Assembly: GCA_903877885.1 (NCBI GenBank)
Contig: CAIRFN010000010.1
Coordinates: 1 to 40,766, forward strand
Origin: an uncultured Candidatus Berkelbacteria bacterium
GTDB lineage: Bacteria > Patescibacteriota > UBA1384 > UBA12157
Direction: 5' to 3'
Length of the DNA: 40,766 nt
Shown piece after piece: positions 39,055 to 40,766 of the stretch (position 1 is the stretch's first letter; each line of letters begins with the position of its first letter). The translations under genes were made by a program, and so were the position numbers. The notes under the pieces were generated by a model. That model searched no databases. It worked only from the letters and a program-made list of their open reading frames with translations, and was not told where the DNA came from.

Positions 39055-40302
39055 ATGAAATTAGAGCTTATTATTAAAATCGAAAATTTGGGTAAAAAAT
39101 ATATGATTGGTGCCAAAGAACCCTATTATTCGTTGCGTGATTCGTTGGTTAATATATTCAAGAAAAAACCGAACAAAAAAGAATTTTGGGCCTTGAAAAA
39201 TATTAATTTAGAGATCAAAAAAGGGGAAATACTGGGAATTATCGGACCAAACGGCGCCGGGAAAAGTACTTTGCTAAAAATTATATCTCGGATTACTCCA
39301 CCGACAACTGGTCAAGCTTCTATTAGTGGTAGAGTGGCTTCTCTTTTGGAAATTGGAACAGGGTTTCATCCCGAATTAACTGGCCGCGAAAATATATTTT
39401 TAAGCGCGGCTATTCTAGGTATGAGTCGCCAAGAAACTAAAGAAAAATTTGATCAAATTGTGGAATTTTCCGAAATTAGTCAATTTTTAGATACACCGGT
39501 TAAACGATATTCAAGCGGTATGTACGTCAGACTGGCTTTTTCAATTGCGGCGCACATTGATCCGGATATTTTAATTATCGATGAAGTTTTGGCAGTTGGT
39601 GATGCTAATTTTCAAAAAAAATGCTTAGGCAAAATGGGTGAAGCCAGCCATGATGGTCGAACTGTACTACTAGTCAGCCATAATATGCACTCGATTCTAA
39701 GTTTAAGTACCAGATGTGTATTACTTTCTAAAGGGAAAGTGGTCAAAATCGGTAGACCGGAAGATGTGGTGAGGGTCTATCAAAAAGATATCAGTGGTGA
39801 TTCTTCTGGAAAAACCGATTTAGTTAATGCCGAGCATTATGGCGACCAATCAGCTAGATTTACTAGTTTAGACGTCCGAACCAAAGACGGTTCGCCGCTT
39901 TTTGCAACTGGCTGCGATATGGAAATAGAAGTGGTAATTAATGCCAATGAAGATATTAGTAATGCCGATGTTCAAACTATTATTTATGATGAGAATTATA
40001 ATCGTTTGATTGATGCCAACACTTTAACAAAAGGTTATGTTTTAGACCTTAAAAAAAATCATCAGGCTAAAATAGTTTTTTCACTTGACAAAGTTCTTCT
40101 AAAGGAAGGTACTTATTTTGTTGGAATCTGGATGGGCTCTTTTGCTAATCATGAAATCGATGCGGTTTTGTATGCGACTTCTTTTAAAATGGAAGCACGT
40201 CGCGAAGATACTTTGTATGCCAGTCCTTATCCTGGTGTCTATGTTTGCGAATATAAATATCAGGTTCAAAAAAACCAAATTAAAAACTTTAACAAAAAAT
40301 AA
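39055..40302 (+). CDS. wzt: ABC transporter ATPase with glycan-binding domain, second copy
   Basis: The 415-residue paralogue of the 37047 gene has Walker A G-P-N-G-A-G-K-S-T, signature R-Y-S-S-G-M and Walker B D-I-L-I-I-D-E-V-L-A-V-G-D. The C-terminal domain (about 265-405) is a different beta-sandwich, with F-T-S-L-D-V-R, D-M-E-I-E-V-V-I and G-T-Y-F-V-G-I-W, close to the canonical Wzt substrate-recognition domain. It lies 5 nt after the methyltransferase gene. The pair may give the single permease two chain specificities or form a heterodimer. Confidence 0.88.
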   Translation: MKLELIIKIENLGKKYMIGAKEPYYSLRDSLVNIFKKKPNKKEFWALKNINLEIKKGEILGIIGPNGAGKSTLLKIISRITPPTTGQASISGRVASLLEIGTGFHPELTGRENIFLSAAILGMSRQETKEKFDQIVEFSEISQFLDTPVKRYSSGMYVRLAFSIAAHIDPDILIIDEVLAVGDANFQKKCLGKMGEASHDGRTVLLVSHNMHSILSLSTRCVLLSKGKVVKIGRPEDVVRVYQKDISGDSSGKTDLVNAEHYGDQSARFTSLDVRTKDGSPLFATGCDMEIEVVINANEDISNADVQTIIYDENYNRLIDANTLTKGYVLDLKKNHQAKIVFSLDKVLLKEGTYFVGIWMGSFANHEIDAVLYATSFKMEARREDTLYASPYPGVYVCEYKYQVQKNQIKNFNKK

Positions 40303-40305
40303 ATT

Positions 40306-40766
40306 ATGTCATCTTCAATCCGTTATTCAAATTTTGAATTACTTCGAATTATTGCCATTACTATGATTATCGGTTTGCATTATTTAAGTCCAGATATTGG
40401 TGGTGGCCTATCAAATATTTTTTTCCCGCATTATAATTTTTTTGTTTCACGTTTTTTTGAAAGTCTATTTATCGTCGGCGTAAATTGTTTTATTTTGATT
40501 ATGGGTTACTTTCAGATCGACAAAAGTTCATTTAAATTCAAAAAAGTAACCAATCTTCTTGTCTTAACTTTATTTTATTCGGTTTTTTTCTATTTGATTG
40601 CCGTTTTGTTTAAAATTGTACCATTCAATTTATCTGGAACAGCTAAGGCTGTATTGCCATTTTTATTTGATCAGTATTGGTTTGTAAAGATTTATTTGAT
40701 TTTGTATCTTTTATCACCTTTTATTAATGTTGGTTTAAATGGACTAGATGAGAAAAGTTATCGAAT
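40306..40766 (+). CDS. Acyltransferase-3 family membrane protein (3' truncated by the window edge)
   Basis: The visible 153 residues begin M-S-S-S-I-R-Y-S-N-F-E-L-L-R-I-I-A-I-T-M, the start of acyltransferase-3 (OafA/WecH-like) proteins, in which an Arg and a following His (L-H-Y) are conserved. Four hydrophobic helices follow, with Y-W-F-V-K-I-Y-L-I-L-Y near residue 130. Such enzymes add acetyl or similar groups to surface sugars. It is 3 nt after the second wzt and continues outside the window. Confidence 0.75.
   Translation, partial: MSSSIRYSNFELLRIIAITMIIGLHYLSPDIGGGLSNIFFPHYNFFVSRFFESLFIVGVNCFILIMGYFQIDKSSFKFKKVTNLLVLTLFYSVFFYLIAVLFKIVPFNLSGTAKAVLPFLFDQYWFVKIYLILYLLSPFINVGLNGLDEKSYR

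Overview
The window looks like a low-G+C genome of a candidate-phyla-radiation bacterium (Patescibacteria). This is inferred from the run of small two-helix TrbC/VirB2-like pilins, the compact operons with 1-23 nt overlaps, the TrmB-type regulators, the NBR1-Ig surface protein and the large polysaccharide locus. TGA is used as a stop (for example at 421 and 14504), so the UGA-glycine code of Gracilibacteria and Absconditabacteria does not apply. No tRNA, rRNA, CRISPR array or insertion sequence was recognised.

Left region (1-4360) is accessory DNA. It starts with the 3' end of an unknown gene and a convergent TrmB-like gene whose best start (strong ribosome site, ATG) is followed at once by TAA. 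A consensus sigma-70 promoter at 1307-1335 then reads into about 700 nt of strongly structured, largely non-coding sequence and an unrecognised G+C-rich gene (2060-2923). That gene is packed with near-perfect stem-loops, about one per 35 nt, many with GGA in the loop. This hairpin-saturated unit is the most unusual object here. It is followed by a Bro-N/antirepressor-like gene bracketed by 24-bp direct repeats, and a small coiled-coil protein.

Middle region (4528-15423) holds a PilB/GspE assembly ATPase convergent with an operon of a membrane-anchored sugar-binding protein and five tandem pilin-like proteins. Next come hsp20-galU, a lysozyme-like surface protein with an NBR1-type Ig domain, a GT-C-like membrane protein, comFC and a second, intact TrmB-like regulator. 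The gap at 15424-15931 contains a candidate structured RNA between two inverted copies of a 36-bp hairpin.

Right region (15932-40766) is a cell-surface polysaccharide locus. WbpA/B/D/E homologues should make a UDP-2,3-diacetamido uronic acid, and a WbpP/WbpO (TviC/TviB-like) pair should make UDP-GalNAcA; galU supplies UDP-glucose. The locus also carries a Wzx flippase, three glycosyltransferase genes (one a double GT4 fusion), a DUF354 protein, a FemAB-like acyltransferase, one ABC permease (Wzm), two Wzt ATPases flanking a methyltransferase, and the start of an acyltransferase-3 gene. A zinc-ribbon gene and a PIN toxin-antitoxin pair sit on the opposite strand inside it. The likely product is an acidic, uronate-rich surface glycan. 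A family of intergenic inverted repeats of the TAGTATTTAGTAT type recurs between operons, usually just before a ribosome-binding site.
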